From Longitalea arenae (GTDB lineage Bacteria; Bacteroidota; Bacteroidia; Chitinophagales; Chitinophagaceae), in contig NZ_JAFFJX010000001.1 in assembly GCF_016924755.1 (NCBI RefSeq), forward strand, positions 620,001 through 684,000: DNA of 64,000 bases, read 5' to 3'. Positions 34,603 to 42,125 of this stretch are shown in pieces. Position 1 is the first letter of the stretch, and every line of letters starts with the position of its first letter. Made by a program: the position numbers and the translations under genes. The notes below the pieces were generated by a model. That model did not search any database. It was not told where the DNA came from and was given only the letters and a program-made list of their open reading frames with translations.

Positions 34603-35637
34603 CTAATTGAAGATCAGATCGGGATAAGGTATATCCAACTGAGATCTCAGATCAGTGCAGCGGTACATCAGTATATTGATTATGGCTTCCGTTGAATACC
34701 GGTATTGTACCGAGGGCGTTGCGGGATCGTTCACCCAGTTATTGAAGGTGCCGGTAAAATCATCATCCAGTTTGTCGAGGGTAGTAATGCCTATTTTTTT
34801 AAGCGCAGCGGCATTACATTGTTGTTCGTACTGCCCCTGAATTGGAATGGCGATCATTTTTTTCTTCAGGTACAAAGCCTCGGCGGGGGTCTCAAAACCG
34901 GCGCCGCACACGATACCAAAACAGCTGATCAGGCTGCGGTTGAAATCTTTTGCATCCACAGGGCGGAAATTCATGTGCTCAACGGTATAAGGCTTTACTG
35001 CCTGGCGGGAGAATACTTCGAACCGGTGATCTTTGAAAGGCTTTAACAGATCGATCAATTGTTTATCGCAGTAGGAAGGGAGGTACACGGTTATATGTCC
35101 TTTATTGCTCACTTCGGCTTTTAGTATCTCTTCTTTAATGACCGGAGAGAAGATAAAGTCGTCGTAGCTTTCAAAATGCAGCCCGATATAATTGGTGGCC
35201 CGGGCATAATTCTGCAGGATCCATTCACCGGCTTTGCTGGGCTTTTCAGGCCTTGGTGTTTTATTAGAAACAAAGCTGGCCTGGTGACCAAAATTTACTG
35301 AGGGCACTTTCTTACGGGCACAGGCCAGGGAGGTAATGCATTCAAAATCGTTGATCACCAGGTCGTATTTTTCAACCGGCAGGTCCCGCACTTCTTTCAT
35401 GACCCGTAAAGGGGCTATCCGGCGAACGATCTTCCAGTAATCGAGGCTGCCGTCGCAGGTATAAAAAAGGCTTAGGCCTTTACTTCTGTATTTAATCGGG
35501 GCGTTCAGCGGTAAGGTGCTGTTGGCGCCACTTAAGAAAATATCAACGGTGCCGAACTTCTGTAAATAAGGTAAGAGTTCCATGGCACGACTAATATGTC
35601 CATTGCCGGTAGCCTGTATGGCGTAAAATATCTTCAT
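34603..35637 (-). CDS. MurG/GT28-like glycosyltransferase, candidate glycolipid synthase
   Basis: A 344-residue GT-B fold glycosyltransferase. The N-terminal motif ATGNGHISRAMEL resembles the GxGGH loop of MurG and MGDG synthases. The C-terminal donor site appears as CGAGFETPAEALYLKKK with IPIQGQYEQQCNA. No signal peptide is seen. It lies 47 nt downstream of the PlcP-like phosphoesterase in one operon with a Pho-box-like promoter. In phosphate-starved bacteria, PlcP-type phospholipases and glycosyltransferases together swap phospholipids for glycolipids. I infer that this enzyme glycosylates the released diacylglycerol. Sugar donor and product are unknown. Confidence 0.75.
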   Translation of the reverse strand: MKIFYAIQATGNGHISRAMELLPYLQKFGTVDIFLSGANSTLPLNAPIKYRSKGLSLFYTCDGSLDYWKIVRRIAPLRVMKEVRDLPVEKYDLVINDFECITSLACARKKVPSVNFGHQASFVSNKTPRPEKPSKAGEWILQNYARATNYIGLHFESYDDFIFSPVIKEEILKAEVSNKGHITVYLPSYCDKQLIDLLKPFKDHRFEVFSRQAVKPYTVEHMNFRPVDAKDFNRSLISCFGIVCGAGFETPAEALYLKKKMIAIPIQGQYEQQCNAAALKKIGITTLDKLDDDFTGTFNNWVNDPATPSVQYRYSTEAIINILMYRCTDLRSQLDIPYPDLIFN

Positions 35638-35684
35638 GTTTTATTGCTCTTTTCCACCGTGTATGCGCTTCGATGGTTATAGAT

Positions 35685-36515
35685 TTATATTGCTAATGAA
35701 TTAATATAAAAACTGATCTCGTCTGTTAGCACATTTACTTTTGCCGGGATATCGATCGCCGTTTGAGGGAAATCCTTTTCGTTATATTCGAAGATCTTCC
35801 ATTCATTGTGCTGGTATTCGAGGGCGGTCAAATGCTCGACCCAGTCGCCTGAGTTAAGATAGGTAACCTTGCCTTTTTCGGTTTCGATCACTCTTTTCTG
35901 GGGCTGGTGGATATGACCGCAGATCACATAATCGTATTTCTTTTCAATGGCCAGCTCGGCTGCAATATTTTCAAAGTCATCGATCTTAGCCATTTTGTTT
36001 ACGCCGGCCATTACCTTTTTTGAGATCGACAGTTTTTCACGGCCAAATGCTTTCAGTACAAAGTTCACAAGGCGGTTGAACAGGATCAGGGCGCCATAAC
36101 CGTTGCTGCCCAGCTTGGCCAGCACTTTGGCGCCGCCTTTGGTGGTGTTGTCAAATACATCACCATGAAATATCCAGTGCATTTTATTGTCTATCTCGAG
36201 CACCAGTTTATCGGTAAGGGTTAAATGGCTTAACTGGAAATCGCTGTAGCGCCGCAGTAATTCATCATGATTTCCGGTAATATAAAAAACGCGGGTGCCC
36301 CTCATGATCAGGTTTAGCACCTCTTTGATCACTGCCATATGTGAAGCCGGGAAATAACGTTTGGAGAACTGCCACCCATCAATGATGTCGCCGTTGAGGA
36401 TAAGAATATTCGGCAGGATACTTTTCAGGTATGCAACCAGCTCTTTTGCACGACATCCGTATGTACCGAGGTGTACATCAGATATAACTACTACGTCTAC
36501 TGCGCGTTTTTCCAT
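35685..36515 (-). CDS. PlcP-like metallophosphoesterase (LpxH-related)
   Basis: A 276-residue calcineurin-like phosphoesterase. All five metal motifs are present: DVHLG near residue 14, GDIIDGW near 41, GNHDE near 83, HGDVFD near 117 and GHIH near 210. It shares SDVHLGTYGCRAKEL and YLNSGDWVEHLTALE with the enzymes usually annotated UDP-2,3-diacylglucosamine diphosphatase, a group that includes the phospholipase-C-like PlcP of rhizobia. The start is the ATG at 36515 (MEKRAVDVV); an upstream TTG six codons earlier is less likely. It is preceded by the longest Pho-box ladder in the window and followed by a glycosyltransferase. A role in phospholipid turnover under phosphate limitation is inferred; lipid A synthesis is the alternative. 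Confidence 0.8.
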   Translation of the reverse strand: MEKRAVDVVVISDVHLGTYGCRAKELVAYLKSILPNILILNGDIIDGWQFSKRYFPASHMAVIKEVLNLIMRGTRVFYITGNHDELLRRYSDFQLSHLTLTDKLVLEIDNKMHWIFHGDVFDNTTKGGAKVLAKLGSNGYGALILFNRLVNFVLKAFGREKLSISKKVMAGVNKMAKIDDFENIAAELAIEKKYDYVICGHIHQPQKRVIETEKGKVTYLNSGDWVEHLTALEYQHNEWKIFEYNEKDFPQTAIDIPAKVNVLTDEISFYINSLAI

Positions 36516-36541
36516 TGAGTTTGGGTTTATCAAAATTCACA

Positions 36542-36607
36542 CATCTATATGACCTCAGTGTTATAGCATTATTAAGCCGCCGTTAGGCTTGTGTAAAGGA
36601 ATTGTTA
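36542..36607 (-). promoter_or_regulatory. Pho-box-like promoter of the PlcP-like operon
   Basis: Read on the minus strand there are five pentamers at an exact 11-bp period: TAACA (36607-36603), TTACA (36596-36592), TAACG (36585-36581), TAATA (36574-36570) and TAACA (36563-36559). Then come 9 nt and TATAGATG (36549-36542) in the -7 position. It is the longest ladder in the window. Confidence 0.7.
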
Positions 36608-36660
36608 CCGGTTGCAACCCCGCAGGAAATTCCGGGCTAAGGATAGACGTAATCATTTGT

Positions 36661-36704
36661 TCACACTGTCGTAAGAATGCGGTAATATCATCGCTGTATC
36701 TTAG
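36661..36704 (+). promoter_or_regulatory. Pho-box-like promoter of the DUF5690 gene
   Basis: TCACA 36661, TAAGA 36672 and TAATA 36683 at an exact 11-bp period (plus TAATC at 36650), then 9 nt, then TATCTTAG (36697-36704). It is divergent from the PlcP-like promoter. The leader to the likely start codon is about 165 nt. Confidence 0.6.
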
Positions 36705-36875
36705 TGTCCGTTTTATTGCTGTGTGTTATACATAAATAACAATCGTAGCAGTTTCTTAATGTTGACCGGCGGAGCTTTTTTAAGTTTCGCCCTTTTTTTG
36801 CCCGAAATGCATTCAGGGTAAACGGAGACGGGCATTCAGCGTTAGGCGTTACCCCTTTATTTCCTTACTTTACGA

Positions 36876-38210
36876 TTGAATCGTTTTCATCGCCATTATT
36901 CAAAACTGCTCCGTTTGCCAACAAAAACGACCGTTGCCGCCCGTTTTACAACAAAACAGCTCACTGTTGCATTATATACAGCAGCAGTAGCATTCTTAAC
37001 GTACGCATGCATTTTTGCCTACCGCAAAGCCTTTACGGTAGCCACTTTTGACGGATTGGCCTTCTGGGGAATAAAATATCAAACCTTACTTATCATTAGC
37101 CAGGGGCTGGGTTATATGGCCAGCAAATTTTACGGTATTAAATTCATTGCTGAGCTTAAACGGCTGGGCCGTTGGAAAACGAGTGCTGCGCTCATTGGCA
37201 TAGCCTGGCTTTGTTTGCTGCTTTTTGCATTGTCGCCGGCACCCTGGGGAATGCTGTTCCTGTTTGGGAACGGCTTCATGTTGGGCTTTATGTGGGGAAT
37301 TATTTTCAGTTATGCCGAAGGGCGGCGTGCAACCGATTTTATAGGCGCTGCCATGGCCATCAGTTTTGTATTTGCCGGGGGCTTCAGCCGGTCGGTAGCC
37401 GTGTGGTTGCGCGATAGCTGGCAGCTGCCGGAGCAATGGCTGGGTTTTGCCACGGGCCTGGTGTTTGCCCTGCCGCTGGTCGTTTTTATGTACCTGTTAG
37501 AACGCGTACCGCCGCCAGATGCCCAGGATATCCAGGAAAGAAGCATCCGCCTGCCCATGACAAGGCATGACCGCAAAAACTTTTTACGGCTGTTTGGCGG
37601 CGGTGTGGTGGCGGTAGTGATCACCTATCTGTTCCTGAGCATCATGCGCGATATACGCGACAATTTTATGGCGAATATGTGGAATGAACTGGGTTATGGT
37701 CAAAAGCCGGCCATTTTCACCAAAACCGAAACCATTACCTCTGTAATAGTGCTGGTGGTAATGAGCCTGCTGGTGATTGTGAGAAAAAATATAAAGGCGT
37801 TCCGTTTAATTCACTGGGTGATCGTTGCCGGATTCTTAATTGCCGGTATTGCCTCTGCGCTTTTTTTAGCTGGTACCGTTTCCGGCGCTTTATGGATGCA
37901 ACTGGCAGGGCTTGGCTTGTATATGGGATATATTCCGTTCAACTGCATTTATTTTGAACGATTGATCGCCACGTTTAAGATAGCAGGTAATGTTGGGTTT
38001 CTTATTTATATAGCCGATGCCTGGGGATACCTGGGAAGCATGTCGGTAATGTTGACCAAAGAGCTGGCTGGTTTACAGCTGACCTGGACGGAGTTCTACC
38101 CAACTACTGTTGTTATATTTTCTGGTGTAGGTGTGCTGGCTACCCTGTTTTCCCTGGTATATTTTAACCGGAAATACAGCGAAAAGGAAAAATTGAATGG
38201 TGGATCCTAA
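36876..38210 (+). CDS. DUF5690 family MFS-like membrane protein
   Basis: A 444-residue protein with about 12 hydrophobic helices and the overall layout of a major facilitator transporter. It matches the Bacteroidota DUF5690 family as I remember it (YACIFAYRKAFTVATFDG near the N-terminus, GWKYQ-like GIKYQTLLIISQGLGYMASK, RDIRDNFMANMWNELGY in the central loop). The start is uncertain: no ATG is near; TTG at 36876 is used, and a TTG 13 codons later is possible. The Pho-box-like promoter upstream suggests phosphate-limited expression, so uptake of an organic phosphorus compound is a reasonable guess, not a result. Confidence 0.72.
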   Translation: MNRFHRHYSKLLRLPTKTTVAARFTTKQLTVALYTAAVAFLTYACIFAYRKAFTVATFDGLAFWGIKYQTLLIISQGLGYMASKFYGIKFIAELKRLGRWKTSAALIGIAWLCLLLFALSPAPWGMLFLFGNGFMLGFMWGIIFSYAEGRRATDFIGAAMAISFVFAGGFSRSVAVWLRDSWQLPEQWLGFATGLVFALPLVVFMYLLERVPPPDAQDIQERSIRLPMTRHDRKNFLRLFGGGVVAVVITYLFLSIMRDIRDNFMANMWNELGYGQKPAIFTKTETITSVIVLVVMSLLVIVRKNIKAFRLIHWVIVAGFLIAGIASALFLAGTVSGALWMQLAGLGLYMGYIPFNCIYFERLIATFKIAGNVGFLIYIADAWGYLGSMSVMLTKELAGLQLTWTEFYPTTVVIFSGVGVLATLFSLVYFNRKYSEKEKLNGGS

Positions 38211-38215
38211 AAGAA

Positions 38216-38262
38216 AATGTTGAAGCAGGCAGTTTTGAACTGACCACTTCAACATTCTTTGA
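38216..38262. terminator. Terminator between DUF5690 and the T9SS-sorted protein
   Basis: AATGTTGAAG (38216-38225) pairs with CTTCAACATT (38247-38256), followed by CTTTG. It lies at the convergent end of both genes. Confidence 0.7.
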
Positions 38263-38276
38263 GCATTTAGTATTCG

Positions 38277-39446
38277 TTATTGAATGATGAGCTGTTGAAC
38301 AGACTCTTCTGCTGTGCTTTTATTAAGTGCGCGGATCATATAGACACCTTTTTCGAACTCATTACCGGCATTGATCTTACCGGTAAGGGCATTGTTGAAA
38401 AGGTAGCGTTTTAATAATTGTCCACTTACCGAATAAACACTCACTTCCCAGTTGCCACGTTTGGTATTGTTAAAAAGAACACTGGTTAGGCCCTTGGCCG
38501 GATTAGGAAATATTTTGATCTGTCCATTGGTTTTAGCTGTGAGCCGAACTGCCTGAACAGGTGAGTATTTCGCCGTGCCGTTGGCTTCTATTTGTTTGAT
38601 CCTGAATAAAAGGGTCTTGCCGTTATCTGTTGGTTGAACCGGGTACGAATAACTATAGGAGCCGGTTTGCGAACCGGACGCTGGAGTAAACCGAGCAACG
38701 CTTCCAAAAAATTTCCCATCACTACTTTTCTGTAATTCATAATTGAGGTTGTTTTTTTCTTTTTTTGTGATCCATTTAATGTCAATAGCAGATTCATTTA
38801 GCCTGTTTGCTGAAAAAGAGATGATATCTGCTGCCAGCGTAACCTGGGGGCAATAAGTATATACGATCTGAAAATTCACTGCATCCTGTGCAGAACCGTC
38901 CAGAATATTGTTTATACTGCCTTGGGCTGCGGAATAGGTTGATGTTGTGTAATCGAACATAACATTCCCTGCTCCCATGAAATCAGCCGTATTATAAACA
39001 GTATACGCTATGTTTTGTTGGTTCATAACGTACAAAGGGCCCTGTGAAGTATAATCAGGTCCGGCACCCGGAATACCATCTGAGCCAGCGAGGGAGTAAT
39101 ATCCGTATTGTTTCTGGTAAGAATTTGTTAAAGGTGATAATAAAGACGTACTGCTGACCTCATCATCCCGAAAAACCCGCACTCTGTAGTTACTTACCGC
39201 ATTGGATTCACCGTTCTCCAGGCTGAAATTATATACCAGGGTAACCTTGGTTAAGATCTTCACTTCAGTCAATGTTCCCAGCGCAGGGTTGAATTTTGGA
39301 AATGTGAACGAATACATGGAATTTCCCAGTGCATTCACTGTAGTATCATAGGTTAGCGTATTAGTGGGGTTGGTGCATTGCGCCTGGCCCCAATAGGCCA
39401 TCAGTAAAAGAACGGATAGGGCAGCCGTTTGTTTCAGATTTTTCAT
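38277..39446 (-). CDS. T9SS-sorted secreted protein, unknown function
   Basis: A 389-residue exported protein. The ATG at 39446 gives MKNLKQTAALSVLLLMAYWGQAQ, a signal peptide. The C-terminal domain of about 75 residues (KIFPNPAKGLTSVLFNN, WEVSVYSVSGQLLKRY, FEKGVYMIRALN) is a type A T9SS sorting signal, so the protein is secreted or surface-attached. The central part, about residues 30-240, is not recognised. A fibronectin-III-like segment (IDIKWITKKEKNNLNYELQK) precedes the sorting domain. It sits between the DUF5690 and PhoR-like genes but has no TAACA ladder. Confidence 0.8.
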   Translation of the reverse strand: MKNLKQTAALSVLLLMAYWGQAQCTNPTNTLTYDTTVNALGNSMYSFTFPKFNPALGTLTEVKILTKVTLVYNFSLENGESNAVSNYRVRVFRDDEVSSTSLLSPLTNSYQKQYGYYSLAGSDGIPGAGPDYTSQGPLYVMNQQNIAYTVYNTADFMGAGNVMFDYTTSTYSAAQGSINNILDGSAQDAVNFQIVYTYCPQVTLAADIISFSANRLNESAIDIKWITKKEKNNLNYELQKSSDGKFFGSVARFTPASGSQTGSYSYSYPVQPTDNGKTLLFRIKQIEANGTAKYSPVQAVRLTAKTNGQIKIFPNPAKGLTSVLFNNTKRGNWEVSVYSVSGQLLKRYLFNNALTGKINAGNEFEKGVYMIRALNKSTAEESVQQLIIQ

Positions 39447-39645
39447 GGTCTCGGATATTGGATATTGGATAGTGTGCTGCAAAGTAACGGCGCCTTGGGT
39501 AGTCTAAGCGCTCCAAAGAAGGAAAAATCGCGGCAATTAAAGAATTCTATTTATTAAAGGGTAGGGTTACAATTAACGCTGATAGAGTTAATAAAGCGGG
39601 CGGCGTCTTAGCGTTCCGTATACCGGCATTGCAGCACCCTGACTG

Positions 39646-40695
39646 TCAGTCGCGCTTTGACTCAACCGTAAAGCCGATGGTAGTGCCCACATCGGGGGTG
39701 CTGCGCACGTGAATACTTTGTCCATGCGCCTCAATAATATGTTTACAGATGGCCAGGCCGAGGCCGGTTCCGCCCTTATCGCGGCTGCGGGCGGTGTCGG
39801 TACGGTAAAAGCGTTCAAAAATGCGGGGCAGGTGTTCTTCCTCTATGCCGATACCATCGTCGCTGATCTCCACCAGCACATGCTGATCGTCGGTATCGTA
39901 AATGCTGGCTGTTATATGGCCATGGTGTTTACCGTATTTGGTGGCATTTTCAACAAGGTTGATCAATACCTGTTTGATCTTTTCTTTATCGGCAAATACG
40001 GTGATCGGCGCTTCACAGCCTTTTTTGATGAGCGTGCGAATATTCTTTGCCTGGGTCTTGATAGAAAGGGAGTCGTATATTTCGCGAATAAGGTCCTGGA
40101 TCACAAAGTTTTGTTTGGCCAGTAATTGTTCGCCTCTTTCGAGCCGGGATATTTCATCCAGGTCATTCATGAGGTTCACCAGGCGGTCGACGTTTTTAGC
40201 CGTGTTTTCCAGAAATCTTTTACGAATGGCTTCTTCTTCCATGGCGCCACCGAGCAGGGTATCTACATAACCCTGGATGGCAAATATGGGTGTTTTGAAC
40301 TCGTGGGCCAGGTTCTGCAAAAATTCTTTGCGGTAGGCTTCGTTCTGACGTAATAATTCTATTTCCCGCATGCGGCGTTCACCCCATTCTTCCACATCGG
40401 CCCGCACTTCATCGATGCTTTTTTGCGGCAGGATGTATTTGAAATACATCTCTTCTTTTTTGGTCGCTTTGGTTTGATAAATAAGCTTATAGATGAGTTT
40501 GATCTTGCGATAGATGAACCTTTCCATGGTGACCAGTATCAACCAGTAACCGCCGGCAAAGATTACAATGAGCGACGCAAGCCCGATCTGCCAGTTAAGG
40601 GTGAGAATAAGTATGCCAATGGCTATAGGAATAGCTAATATACCTGCTGTGAATGCAGCTAACTGCCGGGGTGTAAGGTTTTTTGCTGAAGACAT
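39646..40695 (-). CDS. phoR: PhoR-like sensor histidine kinase
   Basis: A 349-residue membrane histidine kinase. Two transmembrane helices lie near residues 11-34 and 37-56 with almost no periplasmic loop, as in PhoR kinases that sense through the Pst/PhoU complex. The dimerisation domain has the H-box LAHEFKTPIFAIQG with His131. ATP-binding motifs are NLVENATKYG (N box), EISDDGIGIEEE (G1), FERFYR (F box) and GGTGLGLAICKHI (G2). It is 121 nt downstream of the PhoB-like regulator in the same orientation. Naming as PhoR rests on topology, partner and the adjacent phosphate island. Confidence 0.85.
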   Translation of the reverse strand: MSSAKNLTPRQLAAFTAGILAIPIAIGILILTLNWQIGLASLIVIFAGGYWLILVTMERFIYRKIKLIYKLIYQTKATKKEEMYFKYILPQKSIDEVRADVEEWGERRMREIELLRQNEAYRKEFLQNLAHEFKTPIFAIQGYVDTLLGGAMEEEAIRKRFLENTAKNVDRLVNLMNDLDEISRLERGEQLLAKQNFVIQDLIREIYDSLSIKTQAKNIRTLIKKGCEAPITVFADKEKIKQVLINLVENATKYGKHHGHITASIYDTDDQHVLVEISDDGIGIEEEHLPRIFERFYRTDTARSRDKGGTGLGLAICKHIIEAHGQSIHVRSTPDVGTTIGFTVESKRD

Positions 40696-40816
40696 AGGAA
40701 AACCAATCTGCTGATTTGCTAAGGTACTGATTAGCTAATACTCTTCTGGCCCCGTGCTTTTGGCACTGGCGGTGCAATCATGTTTGTAATAAGCAAATTA
40801 GCTAATTATCTCATTA

Positions 40817-41494
40817 TCACATGGTGAATTTATACCCAACCCCTTTAACGGTAGTGATACAATCAATGCCGAGTTTTTGGCGGATCTTTCTGATATGAAC
40901 GTCGATGGTACGGTCGCCCACGATTACATCATTGCCCCAGATCTGGTTCAGGATCTCATTGCGCAGGAAAACCCGGCCGGGTTTTGATGCCAGCAAGTAT
41001 AACAATTCAAATTCCTTTTTGGCTAATACTACGGCCTTGCTGTCGACCTTGGCTTCAAATTTCACCGGATCAATTTCCAGGTTGTCGATCTTGATAACTT
41101 TCTCTTCCGGCTCTTTGTTGATGCGGCGGAAGATGGCGTGAATGCGGCTGACCAGGATCTTTGGACTGACGGGTTTGCTGATATAGTCATCGGCGCCGGT
41201 TTCCAGGCCTTTTACGTGTGAGCTTTCATCGCTGAGGGCGGTGAGGAAAACAATGACCGTATCTTTAAAGGCTGGCTGCGCGCGTAGGATTTCGCACACT
41301 TCAACCCCGTTTTTGCGGGGCATCATTATATCGAGGATAATGAGGTCGGGCTGACTTGATTTCGCTTTTTGAATGGCATCATCCCCATTATTAGCTGTTA
41401 CTATCTCGTATCCTTCTTTGGTAAGATTGTACCGGATAATTTCCACTATATCAGGCTCGTCGTCTGCAATCAGGATCTTGCCTTTAGCATTCAT
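40817..41494 (-). CDS. phoB: PhoB-like response regulator
   Basis: A 225-residue OmpR/PhoB-family response regulator. The receiver domain has the acidic pair DDE at residues 11-13, the phospho-acceptor Asp55 in LIILDIMMP, Thr in FLTAL and Lys in YISKPVSP. The winged-helix domain ends with GNDVIVGDRTIDVHIRKIRQKL and TTVKGVGYKF. The ATG at 41494 (MNAKGKILIADDE) is the correct start; the open frame upstream lacks a family N-terminus. It is the first gene of the phoB-phoR operon and the best candidate for the protein that binds the TAACA ladders. Its own promoter box (41517 to 41510) has no ladder at the matching distance. Confidence 0.88.
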   Translation of the reverse strand: MNAKGKILIADDEPDIVEIIRYNLTKEGYEIVTANNGDDAIQKAKSSQPDLIILDIMMPRKNGVEVCEILRAQPAFKDTVIVFLTALSDESSHVKGLETGADDYISKPVSPKILVSRIHAIFRRINKEPEEKVIKIDNLEIDPVKFEAKVDSKAVVLAKKEFELLYLLASKPGRVFLRNEILNQIWGNDVIVGDRTIDVHIRKIRQKLGIDCITTVKGVGYKFTM

Positions 41495-41509
41495 TAACAA
41501 AAATTTTGG

Positions 41510-41517
41510 CAAACCTA
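41510..41517 (-). promoter_or_regulatory. -7 box of the phoB-phoR operon
   Basis: Minus-strand TAGGTTTG fits TAnnTTTG and lies 15 nt upstream of the phoB start. Nine nt upstream of it there is no TAACA-like pentamer, so this operon does not show the ladder architecture. Confidence 0.55.
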
Positions 41518-42091
41518 CTTGAAATGGGGCTTTCCTGTAAATGATAATATTGAGTTCACAATTTCTTAATATATGAGCGTGGGTAACATGATGATTAACA
41601 AGTTGCCGGGGAAATAAGTTCACAGTTTGGTAATGTAGAAAGGCTGTTGCAGACAGCTTAGGGCGCGGCGGGCACTAAGCTAAAAGCTGACAGTATGGTT
41701 TATGGCGGTCCCCATAATCGTGGTGAATAGCGCCGCCACAAGCTTTAAGCTACGAAATTTGGAAGCTGCAGGCCAGGGGGCCAAAGGTGTGAGGTAAATG
41801 AAATTGGAAGTTAGAATTTGCAGAAAGGTAACTGGTAACCGGCAACTGGCAACTGGTAACCGGCAACTGGCGACCGGTAACCGGCAACTGGTAACCGGCA
41901 ACTGGTAACCGGTAACAGGTACCCGGCAACCTGCTTTTGACTTTCTTTTACTACCTTACGCCTGTAATTTAAGTTTTATAAATTAGGGCAAAATGCCGGG
42001 GGAAAGAATACGGGGCAGAGACAAGATGGCGGGCAGCGAATGCCGGCCGTTTAGGTGATAAATTCAAACTGTCAATACAACCCTTTGGTCA
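41518..42091. other. Intergenic region with a GGYAACY heptamer array
   Basis: No gene is supported. It holds the promoter region of phoB (minus strand), AGCTTTAAGCT-type simple repeats near 41680-41760, the heptamer array at 41827-41931, and the upstream region of the caspase-like gene. Confidence 0.6.
41827..41931 (+). repeat. Perfect-phase heptamer array GGYAACY
   Basis: Exactly 105 nt that divide into fifteen 7-bp units: mostly GGTAACC and GGCAACT, with single variants GGTAACT, GGCGACC, GGTAACA, GGTACCC and GGCAACC. It has the same period as the GGCAATN arrays (17562-17797) with a related core. Confidence 0.93.
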
Positions 42092-42099
42092 TATTTTTG
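42092..42099 (+). promoter_or_regulatory. -7 box of the caspase-like protein gene
   Basis: TATTTTTG matches TAnnTTTG and lies 26 nt upstream of the ATG at 42126, which supports that start over the GTG at 42117. Confidence 0.55.
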
Positions 42100-42125
42100 C
42101 TCTACTCCATACAGATGTGCAGCAT

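Noticed and set aside
35685-36515. LpxH (lipid A) identity for the metallophosphoesterase
   Set aside because: Not excluded, but the Pho-type promoter, the glycosyltransferase partner and the PlcP-like motifs make a phosphate-starvation role more likely.
41680-41901. A 73-codon minus-strand frame over the GGYAACY array
   Set aside because: Repeating SCRLPVA peptide from the heptamer units; not a gene.
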